From contig NC_052351.1 of assembly GCF_009727055.1 (NCBI RefSeq), forward strand, positions 3,288,471-3,352,470: a stretch of DNA of 64,000 nt, written 5' to 3'. A program made the translations under genes and the position numbers. Positions within the stretch are counted from its first letter, which is position 1. Each line of letters opens with the position of its first letter. The DNA comes from Benincasa hispida (taxonomy: Eukaryota; Streptophyta; Magnoliopsida; Cucurbitales; Cucurbitaceae). Positions 12,069 through 22,900 of the stretch are shown here, one piece after another. The notes under the pieces are model-generated. The model had not been told where the DNA came from. It saw only the letters and a list, made by a program, of their open reading frames with translations, and searched no databases.

Positions 12069-12354
12069 CAAATGTGGGTCGCATCCGATAGTGTCACAAG
12101 AATAAGGTACCAACCTTATTTGTATACTATAGATTGCTTTGATTATTTATAAACTTGATTCACTCTTATGTCTCCACGTAATGTTAATGTATTCAAATAA
12201 TAGTCATAGATCTTTAGTTTATTGGATTTAGACTTTACAAACGCAATTCACATATTCAATAACAGCTTTATTGAATAACTATCAATAACATATTTATTAA
12301 TAATAAAATACGTTTAACATTACAAACTACGAGTGTTAGGACATACATCCAACA
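12069..12354 (-). repeat. LTR-A family 5' terminal fragment, minus orientation
   Basis: On the minus strand it starts TGTTGGATGTATGTCCTAAC at 12354 and follows the start of the 8876 copy: GTAGTTTGTAA, CAATAAAGCTGTTATTGAAT, CCAATAAACTAA, GTGGAGACATAA. Confidence 0.65.
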
Positions 12355-12359
12355 GTTTT

Positions 12360-12650
12360 ATCGTTTTTTGGATAATTTATTATTCAATAACTCCTAAAAA
12401 TAATCTTTAGTACTTTAGAAAGAAAATATTCATTATATAAGTTGAAATTAAGTTGCTAATTTTAATTTAACATATGAAAATAATTCAATCAAATTTTTAC
12501 CTAACAACAACCTACTTTCTTTTAGAATAAAAATAATATGATCAATCCGAACCAATTCAATCCAAATATTTTATGACTTTAACTTGTATTTATTTTTTTA
12601 ATAAGAATTATTTGGATAAAATAAGTTAATAATCTAAATTATTGGATTGG
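12360..12650. repeat. Fragment of the GGGGTATTCA MITE family
   Basis: The blocks TTTAGTACTTTAGA, ATTATATAAGTTGAAATTAAG, TAATTCAATCAAATTTTTA and GATCAATCCGAACCAA align in order with the interior of the element at 53873-54424. Termini are absent. Confidence 0.5.
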
Positions 12651-12755
12651 GTCCAAAAGTTGACGCAAACGAACTCATTCATAATTCACGGGCATTGGTA
12701 GATCGAGTGGATTTTATTCTCTTTTTCCACTTACCAAACATCCAAGCACGTACTA

Positions 12756-14585
12756 ATGCGCTCAACCCAACGATCTCTCCTCTATTCCACTGCACGTTCC
12801 ATCGCTTCGACTTCCTCCTCACAAAATTTCCCTGAAAATCACCTCTCTTTCATCCTCAGAAAATGCATCTCTCTCTTACAACTATGCGGCTCCTCCCAAT
12901 CCCAGCTGAAGCAAATCCACGCATTCTCCATCAGACATGGCGTCCCACCCCCAAATCCCGACTTCAACAAGCACCTAATCTTCGCTCTCGTCTCCCTCTC
13001 GGCCCCAATGTCCTATGCGACCCTAATTTTCAATCAGATTCAAGCCCCCAATATCTTCACTTGGAACACCATGATTAGAGGATTTGCCGAGAGTGAGAAT
13101 CCCAGTCCGGCCATAGAGTTGTATTCCCAAATGCGCGCCGCGTCTTCGATTCTTCCTGATACGCATACTTTTCCCTTTCTTTTCAAGGCTGTTGCTAAGT
13201 TGATGGATGTTAGGCTAGGCGAGGGAATTCATTCTGTTGTTGTTAGAAATGGGTTTGATTCGTTGCTTTTTGTTCAGAATTCGTTGGTTCACATGTACTC
13301 TGTTTTTGGGTTTGCTGAGAGTGCGTACCAGGTGTTTGAGTTTATGTCTGACAGAGATCTTGTGGCTTGGAACTCTGTTATTAATGGCTTTGCTCTCAAT
13401 GGAATGGCTAATGAAGCTCTGACCCTTTTTAGGGAAATGGGATTTGAGGGCGTGGAGCCTGATGGGTTCACTATGGTTAGTTTGTTATCTGCTTGTGTTG
13501 AGCTTGGGGCACTGGCCTTGGGGGAGAGGGTTCATGTGTATATGTTGAAGGTTGGTTTAATACAGAATCTACATGCTAGCAATGCCCTTCTTGATCTTTA
13601 TTCCAAATGTGGGAACATTAGGGATGCACTGAAGATGTTTGATGAAATGGAAGAGAGGAGTGTGGTTTCTTGGACTTCTCTGATTGTTGGATTGGCTGTT
13701 AATGGATTGGGAAATCGAGCTCTTGAGCTGTTTGGGGAGTTGGAAAGGAAGGGGTTGAAGCCTAGTGAGATCACATTTGTTGGAGTTTTGTATGCTTGTA
13801 GCCACTGTGGTATGGTTGATGAAGGCTTCAATTACTTTAGAAGGATGAAAGAAGAATATGGGATCTTGCCAAGAATTGAGCACCACGGCTGTATGGTTGA
13901 TTTGTTGTGCAGGGCAGGCAAGGTCGGAGATGCTTACGATTATATTCGAAACATGTCTGTCCCGCCCAATGCGGTAATTTGGCGGACCTTGTTGGGAGCT
14001 TGCACAATTCATGGCCATTTGGAACTGGGTGAGGTTGCAAGAGCTGAAATCCTGCTCTTAGAACCAAAGCACACTGGCGACTTTGTCCTTCTCTCGAACC
14101 TTTATGCATCGGAGCGTCGTTGGCTGGACGTGCAAAACGTGAGGAGGATGATGCTTATGAAAGGAGTGAAGAAAACTCCTGGCTATAGCCTAGTCGAGTT
14201 GAAAAATCGTGTTTATAAATTTATCATGGGTGATAGATCTCATCCTCAAAGTGAGGAGACATATGCAATGCTGACGAAGATCACCGAGTTGTTGAAAATT
14301 GAAGGATATGTTCCTCGCACGGTTAATGTTCTTGCAGATATAGAAGAGGAAGAAAAGGAGACAGCTTTGTCTCATCACACAGAGAAAGTTGCTATTGCTT
14401 TTATGTTGGTTAACACCCCACCAAAAACTCCAATTAGAATCATGAAGAATTTGAGAATTTGTGCAGATTGTCATCTGGCAATCAAAATCATATCCAAGGT
14501 TTTTGAACGTGAGATTGTCATAAGGGATCGTAGTAGGTTTCATCATTTTAAAGACGGTTCGTGCTCTTGTAAAGATTATTGGTAA
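12756..14585 (+). CDS. PPR protein of the PLS-DYW class, ortholog of Arabidopsis At4g21065
   Basis: This is an intronless gene for a 609-residue protein. The N-terminus is short, basic and Ser-rich, as expected for an organelle-targeting peptide. Tandem PPR motifs of alternating P, L and S type follow (for example NIFTWNTMIRGFAESENPSP, DLVAWNSVINGFALNGMANE, SVVSWTSLIVGLAVNGLGNR), then E/E+ motifs. The C-terminal DYW deaminase-like domain retains the zinc and catalytic HxE (H541-T-E543), the C569xxC572H573 signature and the terminal Asp-Tyr-Trp. Family knowledge: such proteins bind organelle RNA one base per motif and support C-to-U editing; the target transcript cannot be told from sequence alone. 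From memory the protein is collinear with At4g21065 across its length. The first ATG is chosen because it adds the targeting-like N-terminus; the next Met at about residue 83 would cut into the first PPR motifs. No frameshift or lost key residue is seen. Confidence 0.96.
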   Translation: MRSTQRSLLYSTARSIASTSSSQNFPENHLSFILRKCISLLQLCGSSQSQLKQIHAFSIRHGVPPPNPDFNKHLIFALVSLSAPMSYATLIFNQIQAPNIFTWNTMIRGFAESENPSPAIELYSQMRAASSILPDTHTFPFLFKAVAKLMDVRLGEGIHSVVVRNGFDSLLFVQNSLVHMYSVFGFAESAYQVFEFMSDRDLVAWNSVINGFALNGMANEALTLFREMGFEGVEPDGFTMVSLLSACVELGALALGERVHVYMLKVGLIQNLHASNALLDLYSKCGNIRDALKMFDEMEERSVVSWTSLIVGLAVNGLGNRALELFGELERKGLKPSEITFVGVLYACSHCGMVDEGFNYFRRMKEEYGILPRIEHHGCMVDLLCRAGKVGDAYDYIRNMSVPPNAVIWRTLLGACTIHGHLELGEVARAEILLLEPKHTGDFVLLSNLYASERRWLDVQNVRRMMLMKGVKKTPGYSLVELKNRVYKFIMGDRSHPQSEETYAMLTKITELLKIEGYVPRTVNVLADIEEEEKETALSHHTEKVAIAFMLVNTPPKTPIRIMKNLRICADCHLAIKIISKVFEREIVIRDRSRFHHFKDGSCSCKDYW

Positions 14586-14859
14586 TCTAAATGGTATTTT
14601 GTTTATCTATACCTATACCTCCATCGAGTCTGCAACTTTTTTTAAGAGAGATGAATTTTCCATTGTATTATTAGAGTATCTAGTGGCTAGTTGTGTTTTA
14701 ACTAATGATAATTCCTCTATGGATTAGAGTATCTAGTGGATAGTTCTAAAAGCATTATAAATAGAAGCTGTACAGTTTTTTTCAGAACAAATGAACCGTG
14801 CTTTAGAGTGGTCTGACCATACTAGCTCGTAAATACGTTCATTTACTGCATGAGTATAA

Positions 14860-14960
14860 CTTAATGAATCATAATAATGTTGATCAGCGTATAAGCATAA
14901 TTCAACTGTTATAGAATATGTATTGTCGATTAAATGCTCAGAGGTTCAAGTTTCCCATTC
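14860..14960 (+). repeat. SINE-like tRNA-derived fragment
   Basis: The sequence contains GCATAATTCAACTGTTATAG (A-box-like) followed about 35 bp later by CAGAGGTTCAAGTTTCCC (B-box-like), the layout of plant tRNA-derived SINEs. No tail or target duplication was identified. Confidence 0.4.
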
Positions 14961-15049
14961 TTATGTATTTATAAACTAAAAAAACAATAACCAAGATTAG
15001 TTTATATATTCAATAATTTTTACAAAAGTAAAATAATTTTCTCTTCTTT

Positions 15050-15135
15050 TTGTCTAGTGGTGTTATGGAGATTGAATCGCTAACCTTGATAGTAAGTACA
15101 AATCAGTTGAGTTAAATTTAAGTTCACAACAACAG
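15050..15135 (-). repeat. SINE-like tRNA-derived fragment, opposite orientation
   Basis: On the minus strand it reads TTTAACTCAACTGATTTGTA and then GGTTAGCGATTCAATCTCC, an A-box and B-box-like pair related to the plus-strand fragment about 100 bp upstream. Confidence 0.35.
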
Positions 15136-15467
15136 TGCAATCTTACTAATTATAAACATATTGATAAATTGATATAATTGTATATACATGTCAATCTATC
15201 ATGGGTTTGTATGCAATAATTTGATATATGATTTTGTTTATAAAATAAAATTTAAAATTACTCATATTTTTGTTTTCGACCCAACCAATTTTCTCAACTC
15301 AACAAAATCATTTTTATTTAAACTCTTTTGATAAAAACAATTTTAAGTGATTATCAAATATTTTAATTTTTTTCCACAATGACTGTTTTCAAAATTAACC
15401 CTTAAAAGGTTAATTAAAAAATACCCTTCAACTTTTTTCAAAAAATAAACATTTGAAAAGTTAAGGC

Positions 15468-15765
15468 TCGATTGGTAACCATTTTATTTTTTGTTTTTGT
15501 TTTTGAAAATTAAACAACATTACTTTTAACTCTAAATTTTTTCATTTGTTATCTACTTTTTACCGATGGTTTAAAAAATCCAGCCAAATTTTGAGAACTA
15601 AACAAAATAGTTTTCAAAAAGTTACTTCTGGTTTTGAAATTTGGCTAAGAAATCAACCATTTTACTTAAGAAATATACAAATCATTGTAATAAATGTGGA
15701 TAAAATAAACTTAATTTTTAAAAACAAAATAAAATACCAAATGGTTATCAAACGAGACTCTAATA
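15468..15765. repeat. MITE of the TTTGATAACCATTT family, copy 1
   Basis: The left end has GGCTCGATTGGTAACCATTT and the right end, reverse-complemented, GTCTCGTTTGATAACCATTT. The interior is A/T-rich with the blocks CCAGCCAAATTTTGAGAAC and TTTGAAATTTGGCTAAGAA facing each other, making the element largely self-complementary. Related copies lie at about 31640 and 49634. Confidence 0.7.
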
Positions 15766-15789
15766 TTGGTGGGACTTTAGGAATGTTTT

Positions 15790-16898
15790 TTTTCCCTGCC
15801 TTTCTTCCTGTTTGAACTAAATATATATAAATATATATATAGTTAATTAATTAATTGATTAAAAAACCTAACATATACATATATATGTATAACAATTAAT
15901 CCATTAATGTAATTTAACGTAGAAATCATGGAGGAAAGAGAAAAGTATAGGGACAAAATGCCAGTTCAGAGCGCGAAAATTTAAAATTTTAATCCACTAG
16001 CTCTGAATCTTCTCGCGGAAGAATTAGCATTCGATGGACACATCATCCACGTGGCGAAAAGTGAGTGGCGAGATACAAATAATATTTTTTTTTCTAAGGA
16101 ACAAGATATAAATAAAATAATATCAATGATTAGAAAAATCGAAACCATATGTACATAATTCAGCCATAGCCATAGTTGACAGAATTTATTTTTGTTGGAT
16201 CGGACTTAAATTTCAAATTTCCATTTCGTATCTCACATTTGATGTTTGAAAAATAATAATACATATAAAAAAGATCGAAAAATAAAATTATCTATTTTAC
16301 ATCTAACATTTAAAAATTTATTAAAAATAAAATCAATTAAAGTTTCAGGAAGGATAAGATACAAAAAATTCATATATTGTAACATAAGGAACTTTTTGGT
16401 TTTCTATTTTTTTGTTTCAAAAACAAACTTATTTGGTAATTAATTGAATTTTTATTTTTACAATTTTAAAAACGGTTGGGAAATTGTGGAAGCGGAAAAA
16501 AGGTTTTTAGAGTTTTACTTTCATTTTGTTGTCAAAAGATTGATGAATAGTAAAGATCATAATATCTTCTAAGTCTTGGATTTGATCAATTCCTTGATTA
16601 TGCAAAAAAATTATATTTTATATTTTATACTACTAATAATACTTTTGTACAATCGTGTGTATATATATATTGGTGGTATAGTGGTGGACTACCAATTATC
16701 TGTAGTCATGAGATTTTGAGTTCAAAATGTAGGTGATACATATTTTTAAATGAAAAATGATTCTGAAAATATCTTATTGTTTTACATTTCACTTCTACAT
16801 TAATTTTTCATTTTGTTTTTTTAACAATAATATTTTAAATATTTTTTCAAAACTATTTTAAAATTCAGAGTTTTGTTGAAAAATATAAATACAATTAT
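15790..16898. other. Intergenic, AT-rich; SINE-like scrap near 16668
   Basis: No gene is visible. At 16668-16740 the sequence TTGGTGGTATAGTGGTGGAC followed by GAGATTTTGAGTTCAAAAT resembles A and B boxes of a decayed tRNA-derived SINE. A short G/C-richer patch at 15965-16065 contains CCACGTGGCG, with a perfect CACGTG, but no adjacent gene. Confidence 0.4.
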
Positions 16899-18590
16899 TG
16901 CAACGACCCAAATTTCTAGTATTTTTCTAGGACGTTACTTTATGAATGCATAAGCGTGACAATACATTTTCTCAAAGAATAATGATGTAAAAGAGATAAA
17001 ATATTTATTTAATTAAATAATGCTCAAATAGGCAAATAAGAGGAAAAAAACTGTTAGGGGTATCCCTAACCCAACTTTAAAATAAATAATAATTAAATAA
17101 ATTCAATGAATATTTCATAAGATCTTAAAATGTCTAACTCCTAACCAAACTCTAGTACATGAAACCTAAGTGCGGAAGCAGTAAACCGTCCAAATGGTCA
17201 GGTCACGGATCTCTCTTGTCATGTGTCGGTCTATCGTTATCCTTACCTAAAAAACATGAAAAGAAAATGATGAGTATAAAAGTATACTCAGTAAGCGGCC
17301 CACTATTGGACTCAGTCGGTGATCTGTTAGTCTTTCCATTGGACCGAAGTGCACAAGGGCATCACAGGCGTAGGCATAAGAGGCGAACCCAAAGGCACGC
17401 TTTCATGAGTATGATCCCAAAGGTCACAAACAACATAAACATAAGCGGTGATCCTAAAAGGACATCGTACATAAGCATAGGGTGTGGCCCAAAGGCTCAC
17501 AACATGCGATGTGCATAGCCCAATGGAAACACTAACAGTTACTAGAATCTCAAACATACATAAGCATGCAAACAGGGTCATAAATCATGCCAAAATCATT
17601 CATCAGTTCACAATTTATCCATCCATCAAACTTTGCAATGACATACAACATTGAAATATGGTGACATAAACGTGAGCTTTCAAAATTTTCATTTGACCAA
17701 CAGGCATATCAAAAAATTGTATTCAAACTAAGGAGCCAATATGTAACACATGCTTGGGATTGAGGGCAAACCGGTAATAAACCACTTATCTCAAATTTAT
17801 GTCGAAGAATCAGCAAACAAAACTCCAACTATCAATCAAATCCCTCTTTTAACTTTAGTCAAATGCTTGAATCGTCCTAGAATAAATCAATTTAATGTCA
17901 ATCCTTATAACTACAACCTAACTCACCCAAAATGCACCAAAAGTCTCCAAACTACTTACCCAAAAACGTTGACTTAACCAGAACTACACATGAGCTCCAA
18001 GTACGAAATCCAAACCAATCATAAGCCAGACTGAAAGGACTCTAAACTCAATCCTAAAATCCAATTAACACAAATATTCACCAAACCAATTGGGAAAAAC
18101 AAGATTTAAATCAAAACCACCATTATAGCTTACCAAAAGGCGCCCAAAGCGAACTTTGATGTCGCTGGACAGTAATGAAAAATATTTTGAAACCCTTAAT
18201 TGAGCAACACATCCTGAGTATACTTAAATCCGACCAAAATCGGTATACATTCAAAACCCATTAACTAAAAACCATAAACTTAAATCTCACAAAAAAAAGT
18301 GTTCCTGGCAAAACAAAAGAGGTCGGTGACTAGCGGACGACAAGAATGAGAACGAAAAATCGAAGAAACTCGGTTGGCGGAAAGCGTCGACGTGCAATGC
18401 AGCTGGCAGAAAGCAACGGTCGAGCTACATGGTTGGCGGAGAACAGCGGTCGAGCGACGGACGTCGGACGGAAGACGAAGTGCGGCTGCGGGTGGTTGGA
18501 CTTGCGACAGACTCCTCGCGCAGCTGAAAGTAGAAGATCGGTTGGGAAGAAAAGACAAATTTTGGAGGGGTGCTGACAATTGGGAGGAAG
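16899..18590 (+). repeat. LTR-B family LTR, plus orientation
   Basis: It starts TGCAACGACCCAAATTTC, parallel to the TGTAACGACCC start at 4760 on the minus strand. It contains CCTTACCTAAAAAACATG, ATGAGTATAAAAGTATACTC and AGTAAGCGGCCCACTA in the same order as that copy. The G/C-richer part at 18300-18590 carries tandem-like TGGCGGA..CAGCGGTCGAGC blocks. The 3' boundary is approximate. Confidence 0.6.
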
Positions 18591-18599
18591 AGAATAAGA

Positions 18600-19740
18600 A
18601 GAAAATTCTTTATGTTTTTTTCTCTACTAGCTTCCCCCTACTTCTTTTTAGGAAAAGGTAAAACAACCCAAAGTAAATAGATAAAAACAAATAGGTAAAT
18701 ATAACCTCCAACTCCTTTTCTCAAAAACTCCAACCAATACAAAATAAATAATAAAAAAAATCCTAAAATTTGGCCTTTAAATAAAAGAAACGATCAATTG
18801 CACAAATTAATTTAAATGTTGTTACAATTATTATTGTCGTCGTCATCATCATCGTCTTAAATTTTAGAAAAGCACAATTCTCCATAAAATTTTATGAGCA
18901 TTTTGTTTGGAATGTCATAATCTTTATGGAATAATGTGTATTTTCTAAAAACATGTGATGATTGAATTGCTTTTAATAGATTTTAAATATGTTGATTCAA
19001 ACGTTAGTAATTTGTCTTATTTTCGAGAGACAATTGTTCATGACACGTTGTGAGTACTATAGAGTAAATAAAATTGTCTTAAATACGCAACATAAATTCA
19101 TTTGATTTAAATTAATTGTTTTCATTATCACATTTTAAATGAACCTATTTTATTGTATTTTACGATATGTTTATTTATGTTATTTTTCTTCATTTTATTT
19201 GTGATTAATACGTGCATATAAAATATTGTCAATGTTTCAATAAATATTGGTCGAAAAGACACACAAAATTAAAATTAAAAATAAAGATATAACTCTATAA
19301 CTATGTATATCAGCTGAAAAGTTTTTATAAAAATAGTTCGCTTTCATTTTTTTTTTAAAAAATATAAAACTATAGAAGTCATCAAACTTAATTTATTATT
19401 TTTTTAAATATCATCAAACATATTTTTTTGTTCTAATTTTTAAAAAATAAAAAATAATGATCGAACATGTCTTTTTATTTTTTATTTTTTTTTGAAAAAC
19501 AAAAAATTATAATGGTAACAAAAGAAAAATACATATGGTTTTTATCTTTTCAAAATAGAAAACTAAAAATAGTTTTTCAAGAATTAAAAACCAAAAACGA
19601 AAAAACGAAATCATCATAGTTAAAATTTTGATCCAAGAGACAGAGAAAACAAAAAGAAAGTAAAAGAAAATGTAACCCGCGATTCCGTCAAACAGTACGA
19701 AGAAAATGAAAAGATATGAAAAACAAAAGGCGCGCGTCGA
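18600..19740. other. Intergenic, AT-rich; MITE-like scrap at about 19370-19620
   Basis: No gene is visible. The interval 19370-19620 has facing blocks rich in TTTTTTGTTCTAATTTTT and AAAACTAAAAATAGTTTTT with a TCATCAAAC start, resembling decayed members of the TTTGATAACCATTT MITE family. Confidence 0.4.
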
Positions 19741-19769
19741 TTTCGCGTAAAAATTCAAAGATATATATA
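19741..19769 (+). promoter_or_regulatory. Putative BRCA1 core promoter: TATA box and E2F-like site
   Basis: TATATATA at 19762-19769 lies 133 bp before the BRCA1 start codon, leaving room for a 5' UTR of about 100 bp. A GATTTCGCG sequence just upstream (19738-19747) resembles the E2F core TTTSSCGC with a mismatch at its end. A G/C-rich GGCGCGCG stretch precedes it. The E2F assignment is inference. Confidence 0.45.
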
Positions 19770-19901
19770 GAGGCCGCATTCTCGCGCCTCGGCATCTTCT
19801 TCTCCACGCTTTCGTTCAAGGCCGCCATATCCACTGCTTCTTACTCCAATTCCTCTTCACTACTTTGTACTTAGCTACATTATTCTTGATCGTTTCTCTC
19901 A

Positions 19902-22900
19902 ATGGGGGATCCCAGCCACCTGGAGAAGATGGGAAGAGAGCTCAAATGCCCGATTTGGTAACCTTCCTCTCGATTTCTTGAATGTTATAATCATCTATCT
20001 CTCTTTTCACTTCTTTCTTTGCTTCGAATTTCTTTTTCCCAACAAATGATGATGAATCCGGAAGAAAGTATGTTGCAGTTATTTTTACTCTTAGCGGCCA
20101 ATTGAGATAATTTTCAGATTATATTCTCATAGGTTTGTTTGTTGATGATGTATGTTTATCTCATTCTTCTTTTTTTCGGTACTTCTATCGCGAAATTTGC
20201 TGGAAATTCTCTATAGTTTGAGCCTTTTAAACTCCGCCGCTTCGCTGGGATGCAACCACGTGTTCTGCAAGTAAGCCTCCCAACACAATTGATTTTCGTT
20301 CGTGTTTAATTATTTTGTAAAGACGTTGGCCGATGGAATCCTATCGTTATCTAAACTCCTACTTATTGTGAATTTCAGTGTATGTATAGAGAAATCAATG
20401 AAATCGGGTTCGAACTGCCCAGTTTGTAAGGTGCCTTATAGGCGAAGAGGTATGGTTTTCTTTTAATTAACATTTAGATGCCATAAATTGCCCATATTAT
20501 ATGTCTCCGTTTCATAGTAAAACAGTCGGGCACATTTCTGCTATTAGTCTCTGTTAGCTATGAAGTTAGAACTGAGAACTACGAAATTTAACACTTCCTC
20601 AGATTTTTAGTACAAACAGTCAGCACCTGTATAATAAGTTTATCCATTCAATAATTTATGCCGTAAGACTTCACATTCTGTTTTTATATCTTATATTATG
20701 TTCTAGTTTTTGAAGAAATTCCCTTCGCTCATTTGCTGACATTCTAATTCATTAGGGAATAATAAAATGGCAAAATCATTATCCATTCTTTGTAGGAGAT
20801 TCTTTTTTTTAAAGGAAACAAACTTTTCATTGATATAATGAAAAAAAGTCTAATATTCAACATACAAAGATATATAAGGAAACACAAGTAACTAAAGGAG
20901 AGCAGGCTATTGCAATCCAAAAAGATAGAGAGCCAAATTAATTAAAGAAAATGAATGGAAAAAAAATATCTTGCACGGAAGAACTTGAAAAAAGTTCGGA
21001 GGGAGAACACCATGTGGATGCATCGAATCTTGCAACTTCATGACGATCAAACGACGATAGTGACTTTTCTTGGAAGACCCTTTGGTTCCTTTTGAACCAT
21101 GTTATTCCTCAAGAAATATGGTTGCTGTCTAATTTTATCACGTCTACTAATGTTAAACTTTTTACATTCTTCTCTGCAGAAGTTCGTCCTGCTCCACACA
21201 TGGATAATTTGGTGAGCATTTACAAAAGCATGGAAGCTGCTTCAGGAATGAACATATTTGTTACTCAGAATTTGTCTTGTGCTAAGTTATCTGGTAAGAT
21301 CATAGTCCATGGACATGAACACAAATTGATTACATTTTCTTACTCTAGCTTCATGTCCTGCAATGGAACTTATGCAATGTCAGGAGAAGACATTTTCATT
21401 TCTTCTCTTCCCATTACATTGAAGATAAGATATCAAGATTATGTTAGATTTTTTCTTTTATCTTCCTTCAATAGGACTATGACTAATATTTTGAAGCTTT
21501 TAAAGACCAAACCAATTTTCTTCCTTCCAGAGTTTATACTTGGTTATTATTCCTCCTCTCCCCCACCCCTACTTTTCATAAGTTTCAGCCAGCTATTAAC
21601 TAGACTGGATCCAGGATGTGATGGAGTGAGCTTTAGCTGTCTTAATTTGTATATTTGGTAAAATTTCTAAGTGCACTCTCTCTCTTTGCTACTCCACACT
21701 GAAGATAGAGACAAACAAGTAGAAGGTGATGGCAATGGTTCAAAACGGCTTAATGCAGAAACCAGCGAGAGCACAGCTTATATACAAAGAACTTTGAAAA
21801 AAGAGTCACAAACAATACAAAAATCCAAGCGGAAGATTTCTGCTTCTTCCCCTCTGAAACCTTCATTTCCAAGAAAGAAGAGGGTTCAGGTGCCACAACG
21901 TCCCCTTTCAGAAACACCTACTCGACCTGCAAAGTTAGCAAGTAGTTGTAATGAGGTGAATGAAGAACCAAGAAAAAGTACAGTTGCTTCGGAGGATAAA
22001 GGTCAGCCAGTTCTTTCACCTTTTTTTTGGCTGAGAGAAAGAGAAGAAGAAGATGAGAAGTCGAATCAGCAGTCGGATTTGGATCAACCTACTGACTCAT
22101 GGGCGATGAATGTTCTTGCCTTCAGTGATATCAAGGATTCACTGGATGAAAGCCCTTCAAAGCCCCAAATGGTAAGTTTACTGTAAACATATTGTGATTA
22201 AATCATTGTGGATATTGACTACAAGCAAGTACAACAAAGAATGCAATCAATCTCAAAAACTTTTATGCCATTGCAATAACTTCAAGTAATGAAACTCTAG
22301 TACAACCATTTCCAAAACTTCCTTCTGAAAAAAAATGCATATGAAACAAATGGACACCAAAACAACCATTAAGCACTGATATAGGCTGCAGGATATACTT
22401 ATTCAACCTCTCTTGTTATGTCTTATGTGGGTCTGCGGCAGCATACAAACTTGACGTCTGTTTTATTAAAAAGGAGAAAGAAACAAAGCTAGTAAACCTC
22501 TAGTTTTTGACGTTTATAATTTTGCTTATTTTATCTCGTTTTCTGGACATAGGAGGAAGTGTGTGGCAATCCATCCAATGACTTGGATCTCTTTGATAGT
22601 GAAATGTTTGAATGGACTCAAAGAGCCTGTTCCCCCGAACTTTGTTCAAGTCCCTTTAAACTGCAGGTATCGAAGATTTTATCACCTCATTCGAAGTCAG
22701 AAATCTACCAGAATTCCCCCATACACTCCATTTAATTTGTGCCATAATTATATGCAGGATGAAGATATTTCTGGAACTGAAACAGATTTATTAGCAGCAG
22801 TACCGAATGAAGAACTAGGAAAGCAAAATCCAAATGGAAATAATAATCAACGTGGTGGTATCTGGGATGAGTTGGTTCCTGATGTGCTCCCTCCGGAAGG

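Noticed and set aside
15546..15815. 89-codon frame near the PPR gene
   Set aside because: It falls within and just beyond a MITE with clear terminal repeats.
19809..19820. SOG1-type site (CTT-N7-AAG) before BRCA1
   Set aside because: The spacing in CTTTCGTTCAAG is six bases, not the seven of the known consensus, so I do not call it.
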